Positions 8,231 through 17,249 of a stretch of DNA of 64,000 nt are shown one piece after another (position 1 is the stretch's first letter; every line of letters starts with the position of its first letter). The stretch comes from Afipia sp. (lineage in GTDB: Bacteria; Pseudomonadota; Alphaproteobacteria; Rhizobiales; Xanthobacteraceae). The notes under the pieces were generated by a model that was given only the letters and a program-made list of their open reading frames with translations, was not told where the DNA came from and did no database searches. The translations under genes were made by a program, and so were the position numbers. The stretch is from the NCBI GenBank assembly GCA_024508675.1, contig JANINQ010000005.1, forward strand, positions 310,001 to 374,000, in the 5' to 3' direction.

Positions 8231-8611
8231 TTACCTCGACAAGAGTTCGTCTTCGCGGCTTATCAGTTTCCTGATTTCTCTTAGAGCTTTGTAAAGATAA
8301 CCGCTTAAAATAAGATTACTTGCGGCTTCTATGTGGCTGCGCGAGCTCGGCACAGCTTCGAGCATGTCCTTGACGAAGCCGAGATAGAGATCCTGATACT
8401 TCGGAATATCATCTTCAAGATACATCTGCTGAACGCAGAGATAGATTCTCTTGGCCGGCGTGCTCGCAGTTTCTGCGGTCAGAATATCCTTCTCGCGCAG
8501 GATCGGTGTCTCGCCGTCGATCAGAAACGATGCGCGCGTTTCCGAATTGGTGATGACGCTCTTGCCGATGACGATGCGTTCAAACGGCTTGAGTTCGACT
8601 CTGAGGGCCAC
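8231..8611 (-). CDS. flbT: FlbT, post-transcriptional regulator of flagellin (copy 1)
   Basis: FlbT binds flagellin mRNA leaders and controls their translation or stability in Caulobacter and Brucella. The 126-residue product has the family start (ALRVELKPFERIVIGKSVITN), the conserved LREKDILTAETASTPAKRIYL segment and a helical C-terminus. The start is a GTG at 8611 with a GGGAGA ribosome-binding site. It is the first gene of flbT-flaF. The paralogue at 13293 differs clearly in sequence and is 16 residues longer. Confidence 0.93.
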   Translation of the reverse strand: MALRVELKPFERIVIGKSVITNSETRASFLIDGETPILREKDILTAETASTPAKRIYLCVQQMYLEDDIPKYQDLYLGFVKDMLEAVPSSRSHIEAASNLILSGYLYKALREIRKLISREDELLSR

Positions 8612-8688
8612 ATTCTGTCTCCCTTGCGTGCGTCTTCCATATCATCCGGCGCCTGCCCGTCCTGAGCAATAGCCACAGTTTACGGCAC

Positions 8689-8722
8689 AAAAAAGCGGCG
8701 AGGATGCCCCCTCGCCGCCTTT
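8689..8722 (-). terminator. Rho-independent terminator of flagellin 1
   Basis: On the minus strand a GC-rich stem (GGCGGCGAGG pairing with CCTCGCCGC) is followed by a run of six T residues, about 25 bases beyond the flagellin stop codon. Confidence 0.85.
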
Positions 8723-8745
8723 CTGTCCCAAGCCTTAGTCTTTCG

Positions 8746-10728
8746 TTAAGTCCGCAGAAGCTGCAGCACGCTCTGCTGTGACTGATTGGCCAGCGCCAGT
8801 GCGGAGACCGCAATCGACTGACGGGTCGACAGTGCCTGGCTGTTCGCCGCTTCCTCGTTGGTGTCGGCGATGGTCAGGTTGGTCGATCCGGTCTGCAGCA
8901 CGTTGATCAGGTTCTTCGAGAAGTCCTGACGGATCTGCACGATCGACAGGTTCGAACCCAGCGTCGATGCCTGCGAGCGAAGGAAGCTGCTCGCATAGTT
9001 CAAGGCATCGAGCACCTTGTTGGTCGCGACGTTGTCGATGAAATCGGTGCCGGGTGTCAGGGAGCCGAGGCCAAGGCCTGCGGGATCAAGATTGACGCCG
9101 GTGATGTTCAGCGTGGACTTGCCGGTTTCGTTGAACACCAGCTTGAGCTGGTCACCGTTCAGCAGGTTCACGCCGTTGAACGAGGCGTCTTGCGACGTGG
9201 TTTTGATCTGGTTGATGATGTTGTTGTATTGCGACACCAGATTCGCGCGCGTCGCGTGCGAGGTCGGATCGGCAATCGGCGACGAGATCGTCAGGCCGGC
9301 GAACATGCCGCCCGGTGCAGCGGCCGAACCGCCGAGCGCGCCGATCGTCGAGGATGCCGCGTCGTTCGCGGTGGTAATGGTGATCGCGCCGGTGGTGTCG
9401 ATGCTGGCCTGAAGATTGTTCGGCAGCAGCGCCGCGTTGAGCTGGTTGATGGTCGAAACCTGGCCGACGCCGGTTCCGAACACGATGCTCACCGGAGAAC
9501 CGCCGCCGGTCGAAGCGATGGTCAGTGTCGTGCCGTTCAATCCGCCGCTGCTCGCAGCGCCCGCGCCGTTAGCAGCCGCAATGCCGGTGGTGTTGGTGGC
9601 GGCGCCCGCCGCCGTCACCGCGCTGGTCGCGATGCTCGAGGCCGCACCCGTGGTCGTCGACGTAAACACGAGGTTGCCGCCTGTCACCGAAGCGACGTTG
9701 CTGCCGACCTGATAGTTGACGATCGCAGCGATATTTGCGGCGCTGAGGCTCGCCGCATTGAGCGTCGTGCTGTTGGCGGTGTTGTAGGCGGCTACAGTTG
9801 CCGCACTGATGGTGACGGGCTGGGCCGCGCCACCATCGACTGTGACGTTGAAGGACAGCGAATCCGCAGCCACTGCCGGAACAGCAGCCGTACCGGTGCT
9901 GGTGGTGTCGGCAAGGCCGGTCGAACCGCCCGCTGCCGTGCTGTTGTAACCGGAGATGGTGACCTGCGAGGTCGCGCCCGTGGTCGCCGAAGCGATCTGG
10001 AGCTCACCGCCGGAGACGGCAACGGGAGAGGTACCCGTGGTGGAGCCGTTGACCTGGAAGTCGATGATCTTGGCAACGTCCTGCGCGGTCAGCGCAGCCG
10101 CGGTGCCCGTCAGCGTACCGCCACCGCCCGTGAAGGCCGTGACTGCGGCTGCGTCGATCGTAACCGCCTGCGAGGCGCCATCGACGTTCAGTGTGAAGCT
10201 GACGGCACCGGTGGTCACGTCAAGTGCCGAGAAGCCCGAGCCGGTGAAGGTGGTGGCCGCGGTCGCCGGCGAACCAGCCGAACCCGTGCCGGAGACGTTG
10301 ACCGGCGTAAAGGCGCCTGCGTTGACGGTGCCGGCGGTCGCCGCGGTCGAGGTGCCGAGGATGTTCGAGCCGTTCGCGCCGGGGTTGGCTGCCGTCGTCA
10401 CATAGGACTTGGTGTAGCCGACCTGGGTCTGCAGCGCCTGATTGGCGATCGACTTGGCGGTGTCGATCAGCTTCTGCAGCGAGGTGATGCCGGTATTGGC
10501 GGCCTGCAGGACCTGCACGCCGTTGCCGATGCCGTCGAGCAGATTGTTGATGTCGCTGGCGCGGGCATCGAGGCCTGCAGCCGTGAAGAAGTTGGTCGGA
10601 TTGTCGAGCGCCGTGTTGACCTTCTTGCCGGTGGCAAGGCGGGTTTGCGTGGTCGCGAGCAGATCAGCCGTCGACTGCAGCGACAACAGATTCTGGCGAA
10701 CTGACGCCGTAAGAACGATATCGGACAT
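8746..10728 (-). CDS. Flagellin, large form (copy 1)
   Basis: Filament subunit of 660 residues, larger than a typical flagellin of 270-500. The N-terminal D0/D1 region (LTASVRQNLLSLQSTADLL, TRLATGKKVNTALDNP) and the C-terminal D1/D0 region (SQALSTRQSIAVSALALANQ, QQSVLQLLRT) are canonical. Between about residues 130 and 470 lies a Thr/Ala/Gly/Ser-rich insertion containing two related modules, each with FNVTVDGG-like strands and VTISAATVAAYN-like segments. An AGGAAGG ribosome-binding site precedes the ATG. It ends with a strong terminator. The N-terminal 90 residues are almost the same as in copy 2. Confidence 0.95.
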   Translation of the reverse strand: MSDIVLTASVRQNLLSLQSTADLLATTQTRLATGKKVNTALDNPTNFFTAAGLDARASDINNLLDGIGNGVQVLQAANTGITSLQKLIDTAKSIANQALQTQVGYTKSYVTTAANPGANGSNILGTSTAATAGTVNAGAFTPVNVSGTGSAGSPATAATTFTGSGFSALDVTTGAVSFTLNVDGASQAVTIDAAAVTAFTGGGGTLTGTAAALTAQDVAKIIDFQVNGSTTGTSPVAVSGGELQIASATTGATSQVTISGYNSTAAGGSTGLADTTSTGTAAVPAVAADSLSFNVTVDGGAAQPVTISAATVAAYNTANSTTLNAASLSAANIAAIVNYQVGSNVASVTGGNLVFTSTTTGAASSIATSAVTAAGAATNTTGIAAANGAGAASSGGLNGTTLTIASTGGGSPVSIVFGTGVGQVSTINQLNAALLPNNLQASIDTTGAITITTANDAASSTIGALGGSAAAPGGMFAGLTISSPIADPTSHATRANLVSQYNNIINQIKTTSQDASFNGVNLLNGDQLKLVFNETGKSTLNITGVNLDPAGLGLGSLTPGTDFIDNVATNKVLDALNYASSFLRSQASTLGSNLSIVQIRQDFSKNLINVLQTGSTNLTIADTNEEAANSQALSTRQSIAVSALALANQSQQSVLQLLRT

Positions 10729-10828
10729 ATGAGTACCTTCCTGATAAGCAAAAGCCGACTACGGAACGGCGCATGCGAACTTCTGAGACCACCGTCTTTC
10801 CGTAGATTCTTAGGAGGCACCGTTTAAA

Positions 10829-10850
10829 TTATGGTTAACTCGGGCTTAAA
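10829..10850 (-). promoter_or_regulatory. CtrA-type box upstream of flagellin 1
   Basis: The site contains a perfect TTAA-N7-TTAA (10835-10849) and, read toward the flagellin, continues as TTAACCATAA. It ends about 100 bases before the flagellin ATG and matches the boxes before fliX and the second flbT in spacing and right-hand extension. Confidence 0.65.
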
Positions 10851-10936
10851 TTGTTCCCTTAAGAAAAGGTAAAGCCGCACCGGCATCGCCTCTGCGGCTG
10901 ACAGGATTCCGGCCCCGAAATCCGTTTGAAAACGCG

Positions 10937-10970
10937 CAAAAAGAAAACGGCGGGGTTTCCCCCGCCGTTC
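10937..10970 (-). terminator. Rho-independent terminator of flagellin 2
   Basis: On the minus strand the stem AACGGCGGGG/CCCCGCCGTT closes a short loop and is followed by a T-rich tract (ttttcttttt), about 25 bases past the flagellin 2 stop. Confidence 0.85.
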
Positions 10971-10995
10971 CGATGTCTTGTTTTGCTGTCCGCTA

Positions 10996-12993
10996 TTAGC
11001 GGAGGAGCTGGAGAACGCTCTGCTGCGACTGGTTGGCCAGCGCCAGCGCGGACACCGCGATCGACTGGCGGGTCGACAGCGCCTGGCTGTTCGCCGCTTC
11101 CTCGTTGGTGTCAGCCAGCGTCAGGTTCGACGAACCGGTCTGCAGCACGTTGATCAGGCTCTTCGAGAAGTCCTGACGGATCTGCACGATCGAGAGGTTC
11201 GAACCGAGGGCCGAAGCCTGGCCGCGCAGCGTGCTGGAGGCATCGTTCAGCGACGCGAGGACCTTGTTGGTCGCAGCGTTGTCGATGAAGTCGGTGCCAG
11301 CAGTCAGGCTGCCGAGGCCGAGACCAGCCGGGTTGAAGTTCACGCCGGTGATGGAGAGCGTGGACTTGCCGGTTTCGTTGAACACCAGCTTGAGCTGGTC
11401 GCCGTTCAGCAGGTTAACGCCGTTGAACGACGCGTCCTGAGCCGTCGTGCGGATCTGGTCGATGACGTTGTTGTACTGCGTCACCAGATTCGCGCGGGTG
11501 GCCTGAGCAACCGCGTCAACAACCGGAGCGCCACCCGTTGCACCAACGAACGCGTTACCAGCGTTCGTCGCAGTACCGGTGATCGCACCGATCGTGGCCG
11601 AAGCGTAGTCGTTCGAGGTGGTGATGGTGATCTTGCCGTCGGTGCTGAGCGATGCCTGAAGGTTGTTCGCCGCGAGAGCAGCGTTCAACTGGTTCAGGGT
11701 CTTCACAGTGCCGCCGGTGCCGTCGCCGAAGACGATCGAGGTAGCAGTGCCACCGCCGGTCGAAGCGATGTCGAGGGTCAGACCGCCAAGCGGCGAGCTG
11801 GCCGGAACAGCAGCCGCACCAGCGGTACCGGTGGCCGAGGTCACGCCCGTCGAGCCGGTCGCACCGCCAGCCGTGGTCACGGCGGAGGTCACGACGTTCG
11901 ATGTCGTGCCGGTCGAGCTGGAAGTGAAGGTCAGCGCACCGCCGACAACCGAAGCCGTCGCACCGGTGATCTGGCTGTTGATGACAGCAGCAACGTCCGC
12001 AGCGCTCAGGGCAGCGGCGTTCACCGTGGCCGAGGAGTGAGCGGTGTTATAGGTCGTGATCGCCGCAGCGCTCAGGGTCACGGTCTGGGCGGAACCGCCG
12101 TCAACCGCAACAGTGAAGGTCTGCGAAGCAGCCGGAACAGCAGCCGAACCAGCGGTACCCGTGCTGGTGGTGTCGGCAAGGCCGGTGACGCCACCGTTGG
12201 CAGTGCTGGTGTAGCCGGAGATCGTGACTTCCGAGGTCGCACCCGTGGTCGCCGAAGCGATCTCGAGCTGGCCGCCGTTGAGGGTCACAACGTTGCTGCC
12301 ATACTGATCGTTCACGAGGTCTGCAACGTCTTGCGCGGTCAGCGCAGCAGCCGTACCCGACAGCGTACCGCCGCCGCCGGTGTAGGCAGTGACCGCAGCA
12401 GCGTCGATCGTGATCGTTGTGGCGGAGCCGTTGTCAACCTTCAAGCTGAAGGTGACCGAACCCGAGGAGACGTCAAGCGCCGAGAAGCCCGAACCGGTGA
12501 AGGTCGTGGCAGCGGTTGCCGGAACGGCAGCCGAACCCGTGCCCGAGACGTCGATGGTCGAGAACGCACCGGCGGTCAGAGCGCCAGCGGTCGCGGCCAC
12601 AGCCGGAGTACCCGTGCCGCGCAGATCGTCGGCGGTCGCACCGGTGATCGCCGTCGTGGTGACCGAAGACTTGCTGGAATAACCAACAGTGGTCTGCAGA
12701 GCCTGGTTGGCGATCGACTTCGCGGTATCGACCAGCTTCTGCAGCGAGGTGATGCCGGTGTTGGCGGCCTGCAGAACCTGCACGCCGTTGCCGATGCCAT
12801 CGAGGAGGTTGTTGATGTCGCTGGCGCGGGAGTCGAGGCCGGCGGCAGTGAAGAAGTTGGTCGGATTGTCGAGAGCGGTGTTGACCTTCTTGCCGGTGGC
12901 AAGGCGGGTCTGGGTGGTCGAGAGCAGATCAGCAGTCGACTGGAGCGAGAGCAGGTTCTGGCGAACCGATGCCGAGAGAACGATAGAAGACAT
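10996..12993 (-). CDS. Flagellin, large form (copy 2)
   Basis: Second filament subunit, 665 residues from the ATG at 12993, which follows an AAAGG ribosome-binding site; the longer in-frame opening to 13065 lacks a flagellin-like start. The first 90 residues (LSASVRQNLLSLQST) and the last 60 are nearly the same as copy 1, while the central part is similar but diverged. As in copy 1 the centre holds repeated FTVAVDGG and VTLSAAAITTYN modules. Codon use is strongly biased toward a few codons, which suggests that this is the highly expressed copy. It is transcribed divergently from the second flbT. Confidence 0.95.
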   Translation of the reverse strand: MSSIVLSASVRQNLLSLQSTADLLSTTQTRLATGKKVNTALDNPTNFFTAAGLDSRASDINNLLDGIGNGVQVLQAANTGITSLQKLVDTAKSIANQALQTTVGYSSKSSVTTTAITGATADDLRGTGTPAVAATAGALTAGAFSTIDVSGTGSAAVPATAATTFTGSGFSALDVSSGSVTFSLKVDNGSATTITIDAAAVTAYTGGGGTLSGTAAALTAQDVADLVNDQYGSNVVTLNGGQLEIASATTGATSEVTISGYTSTANGGVTGLADTTSTGTAGSAAVPAASQTFTVAVDGGSAQTVTLSAAAITTYNTAHSSATVNAAALSAADVAAVINSQITGATASVVGGALTFTSSSTGTTSNVVTSAVTTAGGATGSTGVTSATGTAGAAAVPASSPLGGLTLDIASTGGGTATSIVFGDGTGGTVKTLNQLNAALAANNLQASLSTDGKITITTSNDYASATIGAITGTATNAGNAFVGATGGAPVVDAVAQATRANLVTQYNNVIDQIRTTAQDASFNGVNLLNGDQLKLVFNETGKSTLSITGVNFNPAGLGLGSLTAGTDFIDNAATNKVLASLNDASSTLRGQASALGSNLSIVQIRQDFSKSLINVLQTGSSNLTLADTNEEAANSQALSTRQSIAVSALALANQSQQSVLQLLR

Positions 12994-13210
12994 GTGACGC
13001 AACCTTTCTGGTGTGGACGCAACGTGTACAAGCGTGCCGCCGATTTCATCAGCGAACCGACGCACATTGGAACCAACAGTCTAAAAAGGTATGAACCGGG
13101 CCTGTCCAAGTGTCTGGATCGGGTGGCATGGCGCGCAGTGCCCGAAACCGTGATTTTGCTGATGCCGCAAGGGCATCGCACATTCTTTCGTCACGGCGAG
13201 GTGATCAGCC

Positions 13211-13233
13211 GTTTACCTCGCGTTAACCATAAA
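13211..13233 (+). promoter_or_regulatory. CtrA-type box in the flagellin 2 / flbT-2 divergent region
   Basis: The plus strand reads GTTTA-N7-TTAACCATAAA, differing from the fliX-flgI box by only a few bases. It ends 59 bases before the flbT-2 ATG and lies 218 bases upstream of flagellin 2, so flbT-2 is the closer target. It has one mismatch in the left half against TTAA-N7-TTAAC. Confidence 0.6.
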
Positions 13234-13292
13234 GCGAAAGGATCGGCCAAGGGCTGGATCAAACTGGAAATCAGGACGCACGGAGAATCGCC

Positions 13293-13721
13293 ATGGCTTT
13301 GAAGGTCGAACTCAAGCCCCACGAGAAGATCATTGTCGGCTCGTGTGTGATCACCAATACCGATCAGCGCGCGAAGTTCCTGATCGAAGGAGAGAGGCTG
13401 CCCGTCTTGCGCGAGAAAGATATTTTGACCCCGGACACCGCCGACACGCCGGCGAAGCTGATCTATCTGGCGGTCCAGTTGATGTATATCGCGCACGATC
13501 CGCAGGACCACCACGCGGTATATTTCGACGTCATGCGCGACTTTCTGAGCGCGGTGCCGAGCGCCGCCGGCATGATCAACGAGATCAATAACCACATCTT
13601 AAGCGGCGATTACTATAAGGCCCTCAAGGAATCCAAGAAGCTGATCGCTTACGAGAAGGGTCTCCTCGATCAGGCCCGCAGCCTGGCTGCCGAGGCCGAC
13701 TTCAACAGCGCGGCCGCTTGA
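13293..13721 (+). CDS. flbT: FlbT, post-transcriptional regulator of flagellin (copy 2)
   Basis: A 142-residue FlbT paralogue. The opening ALKVELKPHEKIIVGSCVITN and the LREKDILTPDTADTPAKLIYL segment align directly with copy 1. The C-terminus is about 16 residues longer and ends in an Ala-rich helix. A CGGAG ribosome-binding site precedes the ATG. It is transcribed away from flagellin 2 and has no flaF partner. Whether the copies serve different flagellins cannot be told from sequence, but their placement (copy 1 past flagellin 1, copy 2 before flagellin 2) suggests it. Confidence 0.92.
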   Translation: MALKVELKPHEKIIVGSCVITNTDQRAKFLIEGERLPVLREKDILTPDTADTPAKLIYLAVQLMYIAHDPQDHHAVYFDVMRDFLSAVPSAAGMINEINNHILSGDYYKALKESKKLIAYEKGLLDQARSLAAEADFNSAAA

Positions 13722-13743
13722 TTCACACGCAAAGCGGAAATCG

Positions 13744-13770
13744 AAAAGGCCTCCAGAAGGAGGCCTTTTT
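13744..13770. terminator. Bidirectional terminator between flbT-2 and flgL
   Basis: A perfect AAAAGGCCTCC/GGAGGCCTTTT stem with a four-base loop lies between the convergent flbT-2 and flgL genes and has T-runs on both strands. Confidence 0.88.
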
Positions 13771-13821
13771 CGTTTTCGCATCGGAGAAAGAAGGCCGGGC
13801 GGGCGCAAGGACCCGCGCGCC

Positions 13822-15330
13822 TTAAAGGAACTTCACCAGACTCATCTGATAGAGCGATGCCGTCGTCTGGTATGACGCCTGCAGGCTGGTCTGCAGCGCA
13901 AGGATCTTTGCCGCGACTTCATTGTCGTCGATGCCCTGAATCGTATCCAGCATCGCCTGCGCCACGGACCCGGTCTGGGTCTGCCTCTCCTTGGCCGTCT
14001 GAATCGCCGCCTGCGCACCCGCGAAGTCGGCCTGGATGTCCTGGATCGATTGCTGCCCTGGATGCACCGCGAGATTATCGACCATGCGGGAGTTCAGCGC
14101 AGTCAATTGTGCATTCGCATTCGGATTGCTCGCATTGGTCGTCACCGCGGCATATACCGCGATGTTCTTCAATGCTTCGACAAAAGCCTGCTCGTTTGCG
14201 CGCGCGCCATACTGCACGGTGATCGAATCGTCGATACCCGCCACTGCGGTCCCGCGCGCAGGATCGGTGCCGCTCTCGCCAGTGTACCACGACACGGTGT
14301 CGGTCGGCGTGCCGTTGCGCAGCGCCACCGGCGGATTGGTCGAGGTATCGACGCGCAGCGGCGGCGACGAGCTGAAGAAGTTGTCGGATGCAGCCACTGC
14401 CGACGCTGCGACGAGCGAAGTGTTCGCCAATGTGCCGACGGCGGTGTTGAGCGCAGCGTTCAGATTGGCGGCGGTCGCCGTGGAGTCCGCGCCGATGGCG
14501 AAGCTGCCATCGGGAACCGGTGTCGACGTCGTTGCAGTCAGGGTGATGGTCTCGGACGTTCCGTCGGGCAACGTGAAGGTGAACCTCACCCGCTCGCCGT
14601 CCGATGGATTGGTGGCGCCGAGATCGACGGACATTTCCGAGGGCGCGCCGGGAGGCGCGGCCGGAGGCGCAGGGCCTGTCACGGTCGATCCCGTCAGTGT
14701 CGATGTAATGGCGCTGAGCTTAAGACCGAACGGCGATCCCGCAACATCCTCGCCGATTGTCACCGAGGTTGGCGTCGGCGACGAAATGACGGTGCGGCCA
14801 AGGCCTGTGGTGCCATCAGCCTGCGCGCGCTCATCGATCAGTTGGGTCAGCCCGGCCTGTGTTCCGCTGCCGTTGAGAATGACGTCGGCAGGCTGCGTGG
14901 CGGGCGTATCGGTCGCGCGGCCGGAGAAAAGATAACGGCCGCCGACTTCGGTGTTGAGCAGCGCGATCACCTGCGTGAACGATGCCATCGCAGTTTTCTG
15001 TCCCGCGGTCTTGCCCGCATTGTCGAGGGTGAGCGTCGCGCCGGCAGCAGCTCCCTTGACCTGGCTGCTCGCGCTGGTGATGCCCTGCAACGACAGGTTC
15101 GCAATGTTGATGCGCGTATTGAGCACCGTGCCGGTGTTGTTGTTGCTGGCGATACCCGAAAGCTGCGCGCGCAAACCTGTTGCAACACCCGAGTCGACGC
15201 CGAGACCGGAATAGGTGTTCGTCTTCTTTCCCGACGCAAGCTGCTGCGACAGGTCATCAAGCTGAGCCTTGAGATTGATGATCGACGAACCGAGATACGA
15301 TGTCCGGCCGCTAACGCCCTCAATGGTCAT
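13822..15330 (-). CDS. flgL: FlgL, hook-filament junction protein (HAP3)
   Basis: FlgL joins the FlgK zone of the hook end to the flagellin filament. The 502-residue product has flagellin-like ends: N-terminal SYLGSSIINLKAQLDDLSQQLASGKKTNTY in two stretches and a C-terminal helix (AAKILALQTSLQASYQTTASLY). The centre (about residues 180-370) is a beta-rich, Thr/Pro-rich insertion. It starts 7 bases after flgK and is the last gene of flgE-flgK-flgL. The length is above the 300-350 residues of enteric FlgL but is seen in relatives. Confidence 0.92.
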   Translation of the reverse strand: MTIEGVSGRTSYLGSSIINLKAQLDDLSQQLASGKKTNTYSGLGVDSGVATGLRAQLSGIASNNNTGTVLNTRINIANLSLQGITSASSQVKGAAAGATLTLDNAGKTAGQKTAMASFTQVIALLNTEVGGRYLFSGRATDTPATQPADVILNGSGTQAGLTQLIDERAQADGTTGLGRTVISSPTPTSVTIGEDVAGSPFGLKLSAITSTLTGSTVTGPAPPAAPPGAPSEMSVDLGATNPSDGERVRFTFTLPDGTSETITLTATTSTPVPDGSFAIGADSTATAANLNAALNTAVGTLANTSLVAASAVAASDNFFSSSPPLRVDTSTNPPVALRNGTPTDTVSWYTGESGTDPARGTAVAGIDDSITVQYGARANEQAFVEALKNIAVYAAVTTNASNPNANAQLTALNSRMVDNLAVHPGQQSIQDIQADFAGAQAAIQTAKERQTQTGSVAQAMLDTIQGIDDNEVAAKILALQTSLQASYQTTASLYQMSLVKFL

Positions 15331-15337
15331 GAGATCC

Positions 15338-17200
15338 TCACAGTACCTGCATCAACGACTGGAACATCGAATTAACGGTGGACATCACTCGCGCGTTTGC
15401 CGAATAGGCATTCTGCAGCGCCAGCAGGTTGGCCATCTCCTCGTCGATATCGACGCCCGACACCGAATCCATCTTCTTCTGCAGCGTGGCCAGCACTACA
15501 TCCTGACCTTGGGACAGTTGCTGCGCGGACGCTGCCGCGCTGCCCTGCATGCTGGTGAACTGCTGCGTGAAACCGAGCAGCGTGCCCTTGTACGGCGATG
15601 TGGCCGATCCGACTCCGCTTGCCGACGAATAGCTGTAGCTGGTCGAGGTCAGCTGTTTGAGGATGAAGTCCGAACGCGTCGTGTCGCCAGCGGGCGTCGA
15701 AGCACCGTAGACGATCAGGCGCGAAGGATCGGCCAGCAGCGCCGAATTGACGGTGATGCGGCCGGCAAGACCGGTCTGCTGCGAACCGAATGACGTGATA
15801 GCGCCGGAATAGACATAGCCGCCGTCGGTGAACAGCGGCAGCTCCGCCCCGCCACTGGTGAGCGATGTCGTTGTCGTCGTCACAGACGCCGCGTTGACAT
15901 CGGACAGGCCGGTCGCGCCGTCGTCGAGCACGCGCAATGTCGATCCCGACGGATTCGAGAACTGAAGTCCCGCCCCACCGAGCGCCGCATTGAGCTGCGT
16001 CAGCACCGACGCCATGCCGCCGGAAAAATCGATGCCGACCACCGTGTCGTTCGGATCGACGGTCACATCGTTCTTCAGCGGCAGCACGCTCGGATCATCG
16101 ACACGGACGATCGAGATGTTGTGCTGCGTATTGGTGATCGTGTCGGTGTAGGTCAGGTGAATGATGTTGCCGGACTGCAGGCCGGACAGATCGAGATCGA
16201 ATCCGGTCTGCGCACCGGACGCTGCAGACGTTCCATTTGTTGTCTTGTCGGACAGCGCGCTGGCCATTGCCGCGGCAAGCTGGTCAACCTGGTTCTGCGC
16301 CTGCACCAGCGACTTGTCGCGAAGCTCGAGATAGGCCGCGATGGCGCCTGAGCGGATCGATCCGCTGGAGACGAGATCGATGCTTCCGCCGTTCGCATAG
16401 GTGATGGTGATCGATCCGAGCGTGCTCTTGGCAGGATCGGCGTTCCATTGCGTGTTCGGCGTCACCGTGCCCTGTGCGTTGAACGACAGGGTCGCCGCGT
16501 CGGAGCCGCCGACGAGCTGCACGCCAGACATTGTGTAGACGGAAACCTGATCGCCGTTTCCGGGAACGATGCGCACATCCATCAGCTGCGACAGCTGCGT
16601 GATATACTGGTCGCGCTGATCGAGCATCGCGGCGGTCGCTGCGCTTTGCCCGACGCTGCCCTGAAGCTGCTTGTTGATGTTCGCGATCTGCGCCAGCGCA
16701 TTGTTGGCCATCGAAACCGAGTTGGTCAGGCCGAGTTCGGCGCTGTTGCGCAGCGCCTGAATGCCCTGCGAAGTCGCGTTCAACTGCTGCGCCATCGACT
16801 GCGCGGCGTTGATCACGCCGATCCGCGCCGACTGCGAGTCCGGGCTGGTGGAGAGCGCCTGAAGCGCGGATGTCAGCGCATTGAACGTCGCTTCCAGCGT
16901 CGATGACGAATCCGGATCGCCATAGATGCTCTGCAGATTGTTCAGGAAGCTCGCGCGTGTGCTGGCATATGTCGCGCCGGAGGTTTCGGTCCGCAGCTGG
17001 GACTGGATGTATTCGTCGAGGGTGCGATTGACGCCGATGGTCTGGACACCGGTGCCGGTCGCCATCTGCACCTGGTTGGACGTCTTGCGGACGTAACCCG
17101 GTGTTTCCGCGTTCGCGACATTGGACGAAACCAGCGACAGCGCCGCCTGGTTCGCCCGCAAGCCGGACATCGCCGTTGAAAGAGCTTGGCTCAGACCCAT
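15338..17200 (-). CDS. flgK: FlgK, hook-filament junction protein (HAP1)
   Basis: FlgK caps the hook before filament growth. The 620-residue product opens with the rod/hook signature (GLSQALSTAMSGLRANQAAL, then SSNVANAETPGYVRKT) and closes with a C-terminal helix holding VDIDEEMANLLALQNAYSAN. The middle is the usual variable beta-rich part. It lies 49 bases downstream of flgE and 7 bases upstream of flgL, and is a likely client of the FlgN-like chaperone. Confidence 0.95.
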   Translation of the reverse strand: MGLSQALSTAMSGLRANQAALSLVSSNVANAETPGYVRKTSNQVQMATGTGVQTIGVNRTLDEYIQSQLRTETSGATYASTRASFLNNLQSIYGDPDSSSTLEATFNALTSALQALSTSPDSQSARIGVINAAQSMAQQLNATSQGIQALRNSAELGLTNSVSMANNALAQIANINKQLQGSVGQSAATAAMLDQRDQYITQLSQLMDVRIVPGNGDQVSVYTMSGVQLVGGSDAATLSFNAQGTVTPNTQWNADPAKSTLGSITITYANGGSIDLVSSGSIRSGAIAAYLELRDKSLVQAQNQVDQLAAAMASALSDKTTNGTSAASGAQTGFDLDLSGLQSGNIIHLTYTDTITNTQHNISIVRVDDPSVLPLKNDVTVDPNDTVVGIDFSGGMASVLTQLNAALGGAGLQFSNPSGSTLRVLDDGATGLSDVNAASVTTTTTSLTSGGAELPLFTDGGYVYSGAITSFGSQQTGLAGRITVNSALLADPSRLIVYGASTPAGDTTRSDFILKQLTSTSYSYSSASGVGSATSPYKGTLLGFTQQFTSMQGSAAASAQQLSQGQDVVLATLQKKMDSVSGVDIDEEMANLLALQNAYSANARVMSTVNSMFQSLMQVL

Positions 17201-17249
17201 AACAAACTGCCCATCTCAGGTCGCGTCACGCGACGATACGTTCAAGCGG

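Noticed and set aside
9190-13302. Plus-strand ORFs of 504 and 774 codons opposite the flagellins
   Set aside because: The products are Arg/Gly-rich antisense shadows of highly biased flagellin codons; the minus-strand frames encode clear flagellins.
14050-15375. Plus-strand ORF of 441 codons opposite flgL
   Set aside because: An antisense shadow with an Arg/His-rich composition and no family signature; FlgL on the minus strand is unambiguous.
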